DNA of 64,000 bases from Salinimicrobium gaetbulicola. GTDB taxonomy: Bacteria; Bacteroidota; Bacteroidia; Flavobacteriales; Flavobacteriaceae. Shown here piece by piece: positions 8,262 through 16,856 of the stretch. A model generated the notes under the pieces. That model made no database searches. It saw nothing but the letters and a program-made list of their open reading frames with translations, and was not told the origin of the DNA. Every line of letters begins with the position of its first letter. Position 1 is the stretch's first letter. The stretch lies in assembly GCF_042676025.1 (NCBI RefSeq), contig NZ_JBHTJP010000034.1, positions 62,001-126,000 on the forward strand, in the 5' to 3' direction. A program made the position numbers and the translations under genes.

Positions 8262-8483
8262 TTACTTCTTAGGAGGCAAAGCAAACGCAACGGCTTCGTG
8301 TTCAAAATGATTTCGGTGAGAACCGTCACAGAAAGGCTTATTTTTGGAAAGCCCGCAGCGGCATAGAGTCACTTTGTCTCTCCCTCCTAAATCATAAGTA
8401 TTTCCATTTTTATCAACTATCTCAAAATCTCCGTCAATAATTAGAGATCCATTATTGTTTACTGTAATTTTTGTTGCTGCCAT
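8262..8483 (-). CDS. CDGSH iron-sulfur domain protein
   Basis: 73 residues. The cluster motif is C41-x-C43 ... C52-D-G-S-H56, the three Cys/one His ligand set of a redox-active, labile [2Fe-2S] cluster seen in mitoNEET-type proteins. There is no membrane anchor, so it is a soluble bacterial form. The role is probably electron or cluster transfer; partners are unknown. It is a single gene with a candidate -7 element just upstream. Confidence 0.93.
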   Translation of the reverse strand: MAATKITVNNNGSLIIDGDFEIVDKNGNTYDLGGRDKVTLCRCGLSKNKPFCDGSHRNHFEHEAVAFALPPKK

Positions 8484-8501
8484 AATATAATTTTTAGGGT
8501 A

Positions 8502-8509
8502 CGAAACTA
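8502..8509 (-). promoter_or_regulatory. Candidate -7 element (TAGTTTCG)
   Basis: On the minus strand the octamer reads TAGTTTCG, one mismatch from TAnnTTTG, about 18 bases upstream of the CDGSH start at 8483. The -33 element is not evident. Confidence 0.35.
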
Positions 8510-8644
8510 ATGCTTTTTAAAATATGAAAATTATAATAAAGAATTAAACACTTAAGAATTGATGTAGAGATTGTGTTAAAACATTTTCAAAACAGGAGAG
8601 CCTATAGTAATTTCAGGGAAGAAACACATTGAAAAACACATTAA

Positions 8645-9328
8645 ATGTTTGGTCTTCAGGATATTCCAAAATTCTTACTCGCCTTCTTTCTGGTCCTCCC
8701 CATTATTTCAATTCTACATGAAGCCGGACATATCTTCTTTGCCTGGTTGATGGGAGGAAAGAACATAAGAGTAATTATAGGAAGTGGAAAATCGATTTTT
8801 ACAGCAGGAATTATTGAAGTGCGTCAATATTACTTCTGGTATGGCTTCTGTACTTTCGAAAACATCAAACGAAAGGAAAAAATAGCCAATATTTTGATCT
8901 TTTCAGGAGGTATACTTTTCAATCTACTTAGTACAATAGCAGTTATTTTGATGGTTGAAAGTGAGTTAGTAAGATCAGGAATAGTCACCTATCAATTTAC
9001 CTATTTCTCTCTATACTATATATTTTTTTCTGTTTTACCAATGCCCTATCCTGACGGTAATTTTAGCGACGGAAAGATCATTCTTGATTTAATAAAAGGA
9101 AAAGAAGAGGTCATCCATGAGCGGACGTATCGTATTAAATTTGAAAAAAATGAAGACAAATGGCAGATTTTAGATTATCAGGATAACATTCTGGATATTT
9201 TTGAAAAGGAGGAAGACGCTACCAGCGGGGCCCGAAAAATCGCCAGGCAACATCGTCCCAGCCGTATTATTTTAATAAAGGAAGAAAAGGAACAGGAAAT
9301 TCAGAACTATCCTCGTATCCCGCTGTAA
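8645..9328 (+). CDS. Site-2-protease-like M50 membrane protein
   Basis: 227 residues. The first helix carries the zinc motif H25-E26-x-x-H29 within ILHEAGHIFFAWLMGG. Further helices lie near 85-105 (ILIFSGGILFNLLSTIAVIL) and 118-132, and the segment PMPYPDGNFSDGKIILDLI provides the N/D motif that gives the third zinc ligand in M50 proteases. The C-terminal 85 residues are soluble and charged. It probably cuts membrane-buried substrates, but it lacks a PDZ domain and no anti-sigma factor is nearby, so the substrate is unknown. Confidence 0.82.
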   Translation: MFGLQDIPKFLLAFFLVLPIISILHEAGHIFFAWLMGGKNIRVIIGSGKSIFTAGIIEVRQYYFWYGFCTFENIKRKEKIANILIFSGGILFNLLSTIAVILMVESELVRSGIVTYQFTYFSLYYIFFSVLPMPYPDGNFSDGKIILDLIKGKEEVIHERTYRIKFEKNEDKWQILDYQDNILDIFEKEEDATSGARKIARQHRPSRIILIKEEKEQEIQNYPRIPL

Positions 9329-9331
9329 AGA

Positions 9332-9913
9332 TTAATTACCAGACATTTGGATTTTAGGATCAATTACAAAGGTTTGGGTAGACTCTCCGTTTATACGAAT
9401 CACGATATTGTAGTATTCCAAACCGCTCACTTTTTTATTCTTGATCTTTCCAATTATGATCCCATCTTTATTTGGATCACGAAATACCGCTTCCAGGATC
9501 TCAGCACCACCGTCGGCTTTTCTTCGTATCTCAACGATATCTACGCTTACGTTTGCAGAAGGATCTTTAGGTTCCCCTCGCCAATAAATCTTTTGATTCT
9601 TATCAACTAATGCTATATGTTCACCGGGTTTTTCACTATTCTGGGAAGGGTCACTTCGGTCATCGGTTATAAAAACATTTTCATTCTTTGTTTCTTCGGA
9701 AATATTTTCGGTATCGACTGTTACTAAAACATGAGTATCTTCTCTAACTTCGAAAAAGGTTTCATTTCCAACTACTGAATTTTGGCTATCTACCTTCTCC
9801 ACCTTGAAGGCGGTATCCCGGACTTCACTATCTTGTTTACACGAAATAAAAACAAATGGAAGGAATAAAAATATAAGGAGATAATGACTGGCATTGAGAA
9901 AAGATATTTTCAT
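9332..9913 (-). CDS. Lipoprotein of an undescribed small family (paralog of 26054-26464)
   Basis: 193 residues with a lipoprotein signal ending at a Cys (LPFVFISCKQD, C25). The C-terminal 130 residues match the protein at 26054-26464: both have VTVDTE, a DDRSDPSQ/DNRDDPSQ block, VDKN.K..W.G, a lysine-rich strand (KIKNKKVSGLEYYNIVI against KIKDKYESGEEAYKLTF), and end in VDPK..M. No catalytic signature is visible; the pattern suggests a small beta-sandwich. It lies 83 bases downstream of the TPR histidine kinase on the same strand and is probably co-transcribed. Function unknown. Confidence 0.75.
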   Translation of the reverse strand: MKISFLNASHYLLIFLFLPFVFISCKQDSEVRDTAFKVEKVDSQNSVVGNETFFEVREDTHVLVTVDTENISEETKNENVFITDDRSDPSQNSEKPGEHIALVDKNQKIYWRGEPKDPSANVSVDIVEIRRKADGGAEILEAVFRDPNKDGIIIGKIKNKKVSGLEYYNIVIRINGESTQTFVIDPKIQMSGN

Positions 9914-9996
9914 AAGGATAAGAATTTGATACGTTAATATATGATTTTCAAATCCTTACAAAATAATTTTGAGCGATATTTAACATTATATAAAAT

Positions 9997-12003
9997 CTAA
10001 ATCCTCATGTCAATACTCGCCTTAAACCCTTTACCCGGCTCAGTATCATAAGAAATTTCACCATTAACCTTGTTCAAGCGGTATTGAATGTTCATAAACC
10101 CATTTCCATAACGGGTCTCTTCCTGCACCATTCCTTTTCCGTTATCTGAGTAATTTATGTAAAGGTGATTCCCGGTTAGGTTAAAAGCAATGGCAACAAA
10201 TGAAGCATCACTATGCTTTTTCATATTCACCAATAATTCCTGTAAAACCCTGTAGATCACGATCTTTTTTTCTTCGGAAACTTTTCCCCAGTCCACGGCA
10301 TTTTCCCCCCGCAGGATTAACTTAGCCTCTCCGGCATTTGAACTTAAATTAGAGATCAAAGCTTTGTCAAAATTCTCACCTGTATCTATTTGAGAGATCT
10401 CCCGGGAAATATCCCTGGTTTTCCGATAAATCAGATCCAGCGTATGAACGGTTTCTGCATCTCCTTTAGCCTCAAACTTACTCATCAGGTTGTAGACCTC
10501 GTTGGCCAGTTCATCATGGATCCTTTTTGACATCCGGCTTTCGGTCAAATAGATCTCCTTCAGTCTTTTTCGTTTATTCCTTTGGATGGTCGAGTATAGC
10601 AACAGCCCGGCCACTAATAAGACTACCAAAATACTCAACAGGTAGATGATGTTCCGGCTTTGAAGTCTTTCCGCTTCCAGGGCCTGATTAAAATTCTTCA
10701 CTTCTAAATGAAAGATCTCTTCCTCCTTCTGTTCTTCATCATATCTAACTTTCGCAAAATGATATTTTGCTTTTGAGGAAGCCTTGTCCAGGCTATCATC
10801 CAGGTAAACATATCTTTCTATATAGGCTGATTTTTCATTTTCATCTACCAGCGGAATCAATTTTTTTAAGGCCTTTAATTCTGCTGAATAGGCAGTAGCA
10901 GCTGCAGCGGTCTCATAACTTTTCCTCGCATAGTCCAAGGCTCTTTTCTCATCCTTTTCCTGAAAATAATCTGCAAGGTGGTCATAACTGGAATGAAGCC
11001 CTTCCAGGTCATTGAGTTGCTTTCTCATCTCCAGGGCCTCAAAAAGCAGGGAGTCAATTTGAGCGGAAGGATCTTTGGTCCAGTAAGCAAAAGCAAGGTT
11101 ATCTATATAGCGGCTTTTGGAAATACTATCAGGGTAATCTGATTTCACGATCTCTTCCAGGATCTCAATGGCCTCATCATATTTCCCCTGGTTTTTAAGA
11201 GCGATAGCTATATTATGCCGAAAGGTAAGACTGTCTTTTGTGCGGACAGCATATTCCAGGGCATTGTTGTATTCCTTAATAGCCTCCTGGTAAAACCCCT
11301 GGTCCAGATATGCCAACCCTATCAGGTTATAAGTGGCACTCATAAAAATGGAGTCGAACTCCGGGTTTAAATATTTAAGGGCCTCTGTAGCCGAAACCTG
11401 GCTCCCGGTATTATCGCCCATTTCAATTTGGGCATTAAACTTCGGGTTTAAATATTTAAGGGCCTCTGTAGCCGAAACCTGGCTCCCGGTATAATCGCCC
11501 ATTTCAATTTGAGCATTAGCCATATCAAAGCTTCTTCTGGCGGCCAATGCAGTGTCGCCTGCTCTAAGGTTCAACCTTCGTGCCTTAAAAGCATATTCAA
11601 ACGAAAGATCTGGTTGATTAAGATACCTGAATACTAAACTTTTACGATACAATCCCTTAGATAGAAAAAAAGTGTCTTTCTGGATCTCCGCGGCAATCAG
11701 GAGACTGTCAATGACTTTTGAAGCAGAATCTATATTTCTCTTTTTAAAAAAGGCGTAGGCTTTGCCTTCCAAGAGAGATACCAGCATCGTATCCTCGATC
11801 CCTTTGACCACCTTCAACCCTTCATTGTAAAAATGAAGTTTTTCATCAGGATCTCTGGTATCCAGACCTTTATTATAGTAGTCTAAAGCTGAATGCGGTT
11901 CAACTTCATTATTTTGCTGCGGTACTGCTTCTTCTTTCTCACAACTTCCCAGGATAAAAAAGAACAGGATTAAAGTGCCGCAGTATGATTTTAAGATATT
12001 CAT
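9997..12003 (-). CDS. TPR-domain sensor histidine kinase (lipoprotein signal)
   Basis: 668 residues. It begins with a lipoprotein-like signal ending at Cys (FFILGSCEKEE). Residues about 40-400 are tetratricopeptide repeats on the periplasmic side. One membrane helix lies at about 453-472 (NIIYLLSILVVLLVAGLLLY). The cytoplasmic part has a HisKA_3-like helix with KRIHDELANEVYNLM and an ATPase domain with DNGKGM and NGFMNIQYRL. This architecture is common in Bacteroidota and usually pairs with a LuxR- or LytTR-type regulator; none is adjacent. A 27-residue stretch is duplicated in tandem (see 11362-11523), outside the 34-residue TPR phase. The gene is followed by the lipoprotein at 9332-9913. 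Confidence 0.9.
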   Translation of the reverse strand: MNILKSYCGTLILFFFILGSCEKEEAVPQQNNEVEPHSALDYYNKGLDTRDPDEKLHFYNEGLKVVKGIEDTMLVSLLEGKAYAFFKKRNIDSASKVIDSLLIAAEIQKDTFFLSKGLYRKSLVFRYLNQPDLSFEYAFKARRLNLRAGDTALAARRSFDMANAQIEMGDYTGSQVSATEALKYLNPKFNAQIEMGDNTGSQVSATEALKYLNPEFDSIFMSATYNLIGLAYLDQGFYQEAIKEYNNALEYAVRTKDSLTFRHNIAIALKNQGKYDEAIEILEEIVKSDYPDSISKSRYIDNLAFAYWTKDPSAQIDSLLFEALEMRKQLNDLEGLHSSYDHLADYFQEKDEKRALDYARKSYETAAAATAYSAELKALKKLIPLVDENEKSAYIERYVYLDDSLDKASSKAKYHFAKVRYDEEQKEEEIFHLEVKNFNQALEAERLQSRNIIYLLSILVVLLVAGLLLYSTIQRNKRKRLKEIYLTESRMSKRIHDELANEVYNLMSKFEAKGDAETVHTLDLIYRKTRDISREISQIDTGENFDKALISNLSSNAGEAKLILRGENAVDWGKVSEEKKIVIYRVLQELLVNMKKHSDASFVAIAFNLTGNHLYINYSDNGKGMVQEETRYGNGFMNIQYRLNKVNGEISYDTEPGKGFKASIDMRI
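11362..11523. repeat. Recent in-frame 81-bp tandem duplication
   Basis: Bases 11362-11442 and 11443-11523 are nearly identical copies with period 81, inside the TPR region of the histidine kinase. In protein they give AQIEMGDYTGSQVSATEALK and AQIEMGDNTGSQVSATEALK, each completed to 27 residues. The few differences mean a young duplication. The unit is not a whole TPR (34 residues), so it inserts extra length in one repeat. Confidence 0.95.
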
Positions 12004-12126
12004 AACACGAATTTAACAAAAATTCGAGGAAATCAGAATCTAACCATGATTACATAATGATAAAAAATTTAATAATTTTTGATAAAAATCAATTTATTGA
12101 AAAATTTATTAAGAATTTCAACTCCT

Positions 12127-12984
12127 TTATTTAACGACCCATAATGGAATTTCGAGATTGGCGTTAAAAAGTTCTTCAGTAACACTACCTACGGCAAAGG
12201 GAGAAAAGGTATTCCCTCCTTTATCAGAAACCACAAGTAAATCTACTTTTGACGGATCGATATTGTTTAAGATCTTTCTTGCAGCCCCAGATTCTCTCCC
12301 TAAAAAGCTCAAAGGCTCAATAGGCTCTGAATAATTGAGTTTTTTCAGGAATTTATCAAACTTCTCTCCCACGTGTTTCTCTACTTTAGGTGCCATAGAA
12401 TCTGCTGATACGTAGGGTGAAAATTGTACAGGAACGCTGTAAACGTGAACCATTTTCAACTGAGTATCATGTCCTTCCTGAAGATCTTTTGTTACTCTAA
12501 ACACTTTTCGGGAATCATGTGAAAAATCGGTTCCCGCCCAGATGGTTTCGATTTGTACCTTAGCATTTCTGGGTACCGTAAGAATATCACAGCGCAACAG
12601 TCTCAATAATTTACTACTAACTACCCCTGTGCCTTTTTCGTGTTTCTTATTCCCAACAATAGCCAGATTGATAGCGTATTTATCTGCAATATATTTAATA
12701 AGGGATTCACTATATGGGTCTTCTGATATTAAAACCTCCCAATTCGCATTTGCCTTGAAATGCTCTTCCACCTTTTCATTTAATTCCTCGCCAATAATTT
12801 CATCGAGGTTTACATCTTTAAGATGTTCCGAAAAAAGCTCAGAGATTTCATATTTCTTAATATTATGAACAAAATAGACATTTTCAGCTTTCAGGCGATC
12901 AGCAATAAAGGAGGCATACTTTATTAATGTTTCATCTATTTCTGAAAGGTCTAAAGCAACTAGTATATTTTTAATCTTTTTCAT
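12127..12984 (-). CDS. Tandem universal stress protein
   Basis: 285 residues made of two Usp domains. The first (1-140) starts with ILVALDLSEIDETLIKYA and ends near VSSKLLRLLRCDILTVP; the second (145-285) starts with ETIWAGTDFSHDSRKVF and ends with GSVTEELFNANLEIPLWVV. The G-x2-G-x9-G-S/T ATP-binding signature is only partly kept in domain 1 (GNKKHEKGTGVVSS) and absent as such in domain 2. Cytoplasmic, stress-linked, often nucleotide-binding. Its ATG overlaps the stop of the BCCT gene by 4 bases (12981-12984), so it probably modulates or responds to that transporter. Confidence 0.9.
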   Translation of the reverse strand: MKKIKNILVALDLSEIDETLIKYASFIADRLKAENVYFVHNIKKYEISELFSEHLKDVNLDEIIGEELNEKVEEHFKANANWEVLISEDPYSESLIKYIADKYAINLAIVGNKKHEKGTGVVSSKLLRLLRCDILTVPRNAKVQIETIWAGTDFSHDSRKVFRVTKDLQEGHDTQLKMVHVYSVPVQFSPYVSADSMAPKVEKHVGEKFDKFLKKLNYSEPIEPLSFLGRESGAARKILNNIDPSKVDLLVVSDKGGNTFSPFAVGSVTEELFNANLEIPLWVVK

Positions 12985-14621
12985 GACTCAGAATTTTTTG
13001 AGCTGTCTTTTATGTTTTTTTCAGATCTTTTCTTGATTATTTCAGAGATCACACCTTCATAACTTTCAAGTTCCTTTTGAGCTTTTCGTTCCTCAAGCTT
13101 CAGATATTCATCTCTAAGGCCGGTATAAAGGGAATAACACATGAAAAGCAGAATGAGGGCAAACGGCAGACCTGTGACGATGGAAGCTGTTTGGAGCGCC
13201 TGTAATCCTCCCCCAACAAGAAGAACTGCCGCGACAGCTCCTTCGGTTACGGCCCAAAAGATTCTTTGACCAACGGGAGCATCAATTTTTCCTCCCGAAG
13301 TAAGACTATCCACTACTAATGATCCTGAATCTGAAGAAGTAACAAAAAATCCGGCAATTAGAATAACCCCAATGACATTCAAAATAACCGCAAAAGGATA
13401 ATCCTCGAGAAAAACAAACAAGGCGGTAGCTACATTATCATCTATCGCCTGAATGATATTTTGGTCCCCTGTCAGAGCTTGTTGGATCGAAGTACTTCCG
13501 AAGGCAGAGATCCAAAAGAAAGTGATCAACGACGGAACGATCAATACACCAAGAATAAATTCACGTATTGTTCGTCCTTTAGAAATTCGGGCAATGAACA
13601 TTCCTACAAAAGGTGACCAGGCAATCCACCATCCCCAATAAAAAACTGTCCAGGCATTTTGCCAGTTATTACCGGTATAGCTTTCTGTCCAGGTAGATAT
13701 TTCAAGGAAACTATACAAATAGCTTCCGGTATTCTGCACGAAAGATTGAAAAATGAAGATCGTGGGTCCCAAAAGAACAACTAATACTAATAGCAATATT
13801 GCTACCCTCATGTTCCATTCACTCAAAAATTTAACTCCTTTATCTACCCCCAGGACAACCGATGCCGTAGCAATTCCAGTAATTCCGGCAATAAGCAGAA
13901 TTTGGGTAGTAATTCCGCTACTTACACCAAACACATGTTCCAGTCCGGCAGCGATCTGCTGAACCCCTAATCCCAGTGAAGTCGCCAATCCGAATAAGGT
14001 CGCCAGTACAGCGAAAATATCTATGATATCTCCTCCAATTCCGTAGATCTTATCCCCGAGAATGGGATAAAAAACTGATCGAATCGTAAGAGGAAGACCA
14101 TGTGAATAGGTAAAATAAGCTAGCGACAGGCCTACGAGCGTGTAGATGCCCCAGGCATGAAAACCCCAATGGAGAAAAGTGAAATCCATAGCTTCTTTTG
14201 CTGCCATAGCGGTGCCACCTTCTGTTAAGGGCGGATTCATGAAGTGCGTAACGGGCTCGGCAATACTCCAGAAAAGAAGCCCTATCCCCATTCCTGCGCT
14301 GAATAACATGGCGAACCAGGAAAGGGTTTTAAACTCCGGTTTAGCGTCCTTCCCTCCCAGCCTAAGTTCCCCAAATTTACTGAAGGCCAGATAAACAACA
14401 AATATCAGAAAAATGTTTACGCATAAAACGAAGAACCAGCCGGCGCTATTTGCTACAAAGGTCTGAATGGAATCAAAAGCACTTTCTGCCTCCTTTTTAA
14501 AAATAAGGGTTAGAGCAATACTTATAATAATAAAAATAGAAGAAGTAAAAAAAACTGGGCCATTCACATCCAATCCCATTACCGGCTTGCGTTCATCACT
14601 TCTTACAATTTTCTTAGCCAT
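12981..14621 (-). CDS. BCCT-family betaine/choline-type transporter
   Basis: 546 residues with about 12 membrane helices. The family signature is clear: GMGIGLLFWSIAEPVTHFM early and FYWGWWIAWSPFVGMFIARI in the helix 8 region, where the Trp residues form the aromatic box for trimethylammonium compounds. It should import glycine betaine, choline or carnitine, coupled to sodium or protons. The C-terminus is charged and helical, as in osmosensing BetP-type carriers, but short. It sits between a porin and a universal stress protein in one operon, which supports an osmoprotection role. Confidence 0.92.
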   Translation of the reverse strand: MAKKIVRSDERKPVMGLDVNGPVFFTSSIFIIISIALTLIFKKEAESAFDSIQTFVANSAGWFFVLCVNIFLIFVVYLAFSKFGELRLGGKDAKPEFKTLSWFAMLFSAGMGIGLLFWSIAEPVTHFMNPPLTEGGTAMAAKEAMDFTFLHWGFHAWGIYTLVGLSLAYFTYSHGLPLTIRSVFYPILGDKIYGIGGDIIDIFAVLATLFGLATSLGLGVQQIAAGLEHVFGVSSGITTQILLIAGITGIATASVVLGVDKGVKFLSEWNMRVAILLLVLVVLLGPTIFIFQSFVQNTGSYLYSFLEISTWTESYTGNNWQNAWTVFYWGWWIAWSPFVGMFIARISKGRTIREFILGVLIVPSLITFFWISAFGSTSIQQALTGDQNIIQAIDDNVATALFVFLEDYPFAVILNVIGVILIAGFFVTSSDSGSLVVDSLTSGGKIDAPVGQRIFWAVTEGAVAAVLLVGGGLQALQTASIVTGLPFALILLFMCYSLYTGLRDEYLKLEERKAQKELESYEGVISEIIKKRSEKNIKDSSKNSES

Positions 14622-14645
14622 AATATTCTTTTTTAAAATTCTTAA

Positions 14646-15791
14646 TTAGAAATAATATCCAATATTAATATTAAATCTCGCCTCCCATTTGGCGTCTGGA
14701 TTCCCTCTCGAGAAATCATCAATAAAATTACCTCCTAACCAGGAGTGATTATATCCTGCCGCATAATCTATATAGGTATAAATATTTCCGGAGGTAACCA
14801 AAATCCCTGTAACATTCATGAAGGAATCCTCGAAAGACGATTCTGCCTTTTGCATGTACCCAAAATCATTATATACCTTAAGGTTAGATACAGGCCCCCA
14901 AGACACTGGGATGTCCCTAGAGATATTGAAAGTGTAAAGGTTAAAATCTGCAGCCACTTCATAAGGTGCTCCGTATGCTGCCATGGTAATTATTTCTGAA
15001 GATGTACCGGGAGTATTTTCAGGGTTATGAGCTACGATCATAAATTCGCTCATCAAATTCCATTTAGAAAAACCGAGTTCATAATGTGCTGCCAGCCCCC
15101 AGTGATTCCCTGTTTTCTTTTTGTCTAGATTGTACAACCCACCGTACTGTGCGGAAAATCCTAATTGTGACTGAAAGAGCTCACCCCATTTATAGACCGC
15201 TTTAATGTTCCCCTGGTTAATTTCTTTGTTGGCACCTGCAACATCATAGGAATACCGGCTAAAGGAAACAGCCGAATTATTTCCGAAATTCAATTCTTCC
15301 GCATTCTTAAAAAAGGCAATATGGTATTCAAATTTTTCTCCGGTATGAATGAACTTTACCCCCATATCATGATCGTCTTCCAACCCCATGTAATAACCAA
15401 GGTTAAAAAACCAGTTATTGGAATTATACTGTTGTAGTCCGAAGGGAACCTGGGTAAGACCTAATTGAAGTTCGTTTAACTCGCCAAATTTATATCCAAA
15501 CCAACCTTGCTTGAGCATGCCACCTCCAAAAGTTTGGGAATAAAGTCTGTATTCGGCATTCAGGCTAACCCCTTTATATGATCCGGTGGCGTTGATACGA
15601 AAAACATCATAACCAAAATCGCCGCCGCGCTGTTTTTGTTCGGGTTTCCAGGATGATAAATTATAATTGAACCTAAGAGCTCCGCCAACATCTACTTCAG
15701 GTTCATCCTGGGCTTGAACAGGAGAAATAACGCACACTAAGAAAAGAGAGGAGAGTAGCCATGAATAAGTATTTAGAAGGGTAATTTTCAT
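14646..15791 (-). CDS. Outer-membrane beta-barrel porin-like protein
   Basis: 381 residues from ATG 15791, chosen because it starts a proper signal peptide (MKITLLNTYSWLLSSLFLVC, cleavage near VQAQ); an upstream in-frame ATG at 15836 would add 15 residues before it. The mature protein is made of alternating aromatic/polar strands (FRINATGSYKGVSLNAEYRL, FGLQQYNSNNWFFNLGYYMG) and ends in NINIGYYF, a C-terminal Phe as expected for barrel assembly. I take it as a porin, possibly of the phosphate-selective O/P-like group. It lies 24 bases upstream of the BCCT gene, so it probably opens the outer membrane to the same solute. Confidence 0.78.
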   Translation of the reverse strand: MKITLLNTYSWLLSSLFLVCVISPVQAQDEPEVDVGGALRFNYNLSSWKPEQKQRGGDFGYDVFRINATGSYKGVSLNAEYRLYSQTFGGGMLKQGWFGYKFGELNELQLGLTQVPFGLQQYNSNNWFFNLGYYMGLEDDHDMGVKFIHTGEKFEYHIAFFKNAEELNFGNNSAVSFSRYSYDVAGANKEINQGNIKAVYKWGELFQSQLGFSAQYGGLYNLDKKKTGNHWGLAAHYELGFSKWNLMSEFMIVAHNPENTPGTSSEIITMAAYGAPYEVAADFNLYTFNISRDIPVSWGPVSNLKVYNDFGYMQKAESSFEDSFMNVTGILVTSGNIYTYIDYAAGYNHSWLGGNFIDDFSRGNPDAKWEARFNINIGYYF

Positions 15792-15979
15792 ATTCAAGGT
15801 TGGATTTACTTCTAAGATAAAATTATTGATTGGCAATTAGGTTTTCCGGGGTCTAAATTATTGTTAATATTCCCTACAACCAAATGCTCGTAGCTAAATA
15901 CTTGGTTTATAAACTGCAAATTAAATTAAACAGATACACTCCTTCAGTCGCATGAACACATAAAAATGTTTAAATTTTA

Positions 15980-16038
15980 GTTAATTAATTTAAACAATGG
16001 CCTTATTTAACTAAATTAGACTCGTTAATTAATTTAAA
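15980..16038. promoter_or_regulatory. Two exact 15-bp direct repeats upstream of the fasciclin gene
   Basis: GTTAATTAATTTAAA occurs at 15980-15994 and again at 16024-16038, 44 bases apart (about four helical turns). The second copy ends 11 bases before the ATG at 16050. They may be regulator sites, although the sequence is low in complexity. Confidence 0.4.
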
Positions 16039-16049
16039 ATCAAAATGTT

Positions 16050-16688
16050 ATGAAAACTTATGTAGCAAAATTACACGGAGTGCAAACTATGATTCACCTG
16101 TTATTAGTAGGCTTTTTAAGTCTTCTTTTAATTTCCTGTGAAGAAGAAAATGTGAATTCTGACCAAGAATCTGATTTTTTAGCCTTAAAAGCTGAAAAAC
16201 CAGATAAAAGCAATGCTGCCCCCGCCCCCGGCGATTATACTATCACAGAATTGGCCTTAGGTGATGACCGATTTTCAGAACTAGTGAGTGCTTTACTCTA
16301 TGTTGATCAAGAACTCGATGCCGGTTTAGTAGACTTGTTTAATTCTGAAGATGATGATTTCACGGTATTCGCCCCGAATAATGAAGCATTTGGACGTTTG
16401 TATGAAACATTGGGAGTAGATGATATTACCGACCTTGACCCTCAATTGGTTGCCAACGTTCTATATTACCACGTTACCAACGGACGAAGAGCTGCAAATA
16501 GCGTTGTTCCTCCCAATTCCAACAACACTAAATCTATTCAAACTTTGTTAGGAGAAAAGTTTATGGTTAACAGTGACGGTCAGATTATAGCTATTGGGAA
16601 TACCGCAGGAATTCTTGATGCAAACATTTCAGCTTCTAATGGAATTATACATGAGATAAGTGAGGTTCTTCTTCCTATAACCCTATAG
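16050..16688 (+). CDS. Fasciclin-domain lipoprotein
   Basis: 212 residues. A hydrophobic leader ends at a lipoprotein Cys (LLLISCEEEN, C30); an internal ATG at residue 14 could also start it. One fasciclin (FAS1) domain covers about 68-212, with the signature FTVFAPNNEAFGRL, the H-box region NVLYYHVTNGR and the closing NGIIHEISEVLLP. Such surface domains mediate adhesion to other cells or matrices. It is a single gene with a candidate terminator after it and direct repeats before it. Confidence 0.92.
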   Translation: MKTYVAKLHGVQTMIHLLLVGFLSLLLISCEEENVNSDQESDFLALKAEKPDKSNAAPAPGDYTITELALGDDRFSELVSALLYVDQELDAGLVDLFNSEDDDFTVFAPNNEAFGRLYETLGVDDITDLDPQLVANVLYYHVTNGRRAANSVVPPNSNNTKSIQTLLGEKFMVNSDGQIIAIGNTAGILDANISASNGIIHEISEVLLPITL

Positions 16689-16714
16689 ATAGGATTTAAA
16701 TATGAAGAATGTCA

Positions 16715-16739
16715 GGGGCTGCATCATGAATGTAGCCCC
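16715..16739 (+). terminator. Terminator after the fasciclin gene
   Basis: GGGGCTGCAT and ATGTAGCCCC form a 10-bp stem with one G-T wobble around CATGA, followed by ATTTATTTT. It lies 27 bases after the stop. Confidence 0.7.
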
Positions 16740-16856
16740 ATTTATTTTGGCTGTTTTGAAAAATTTTAATGTCCATTTAACTTATTGACTTCTCAATCAA
16801 TGGCAGAAGTTAGAATTGAATGGTATATTTATACCTCCAAAGCCCGAATTAGTTTT

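Noticed and set aside
8221..8283. Terminator between FNT and CDGSH genes
   Set aside because: Only a short CCTCC/GGAGG match with a long loop is present and no T-run follows.
15980..16038. CRISPR-like direct repeats
   Set aside because: Only two copies, low-complexity sequence and no array or cas gene.
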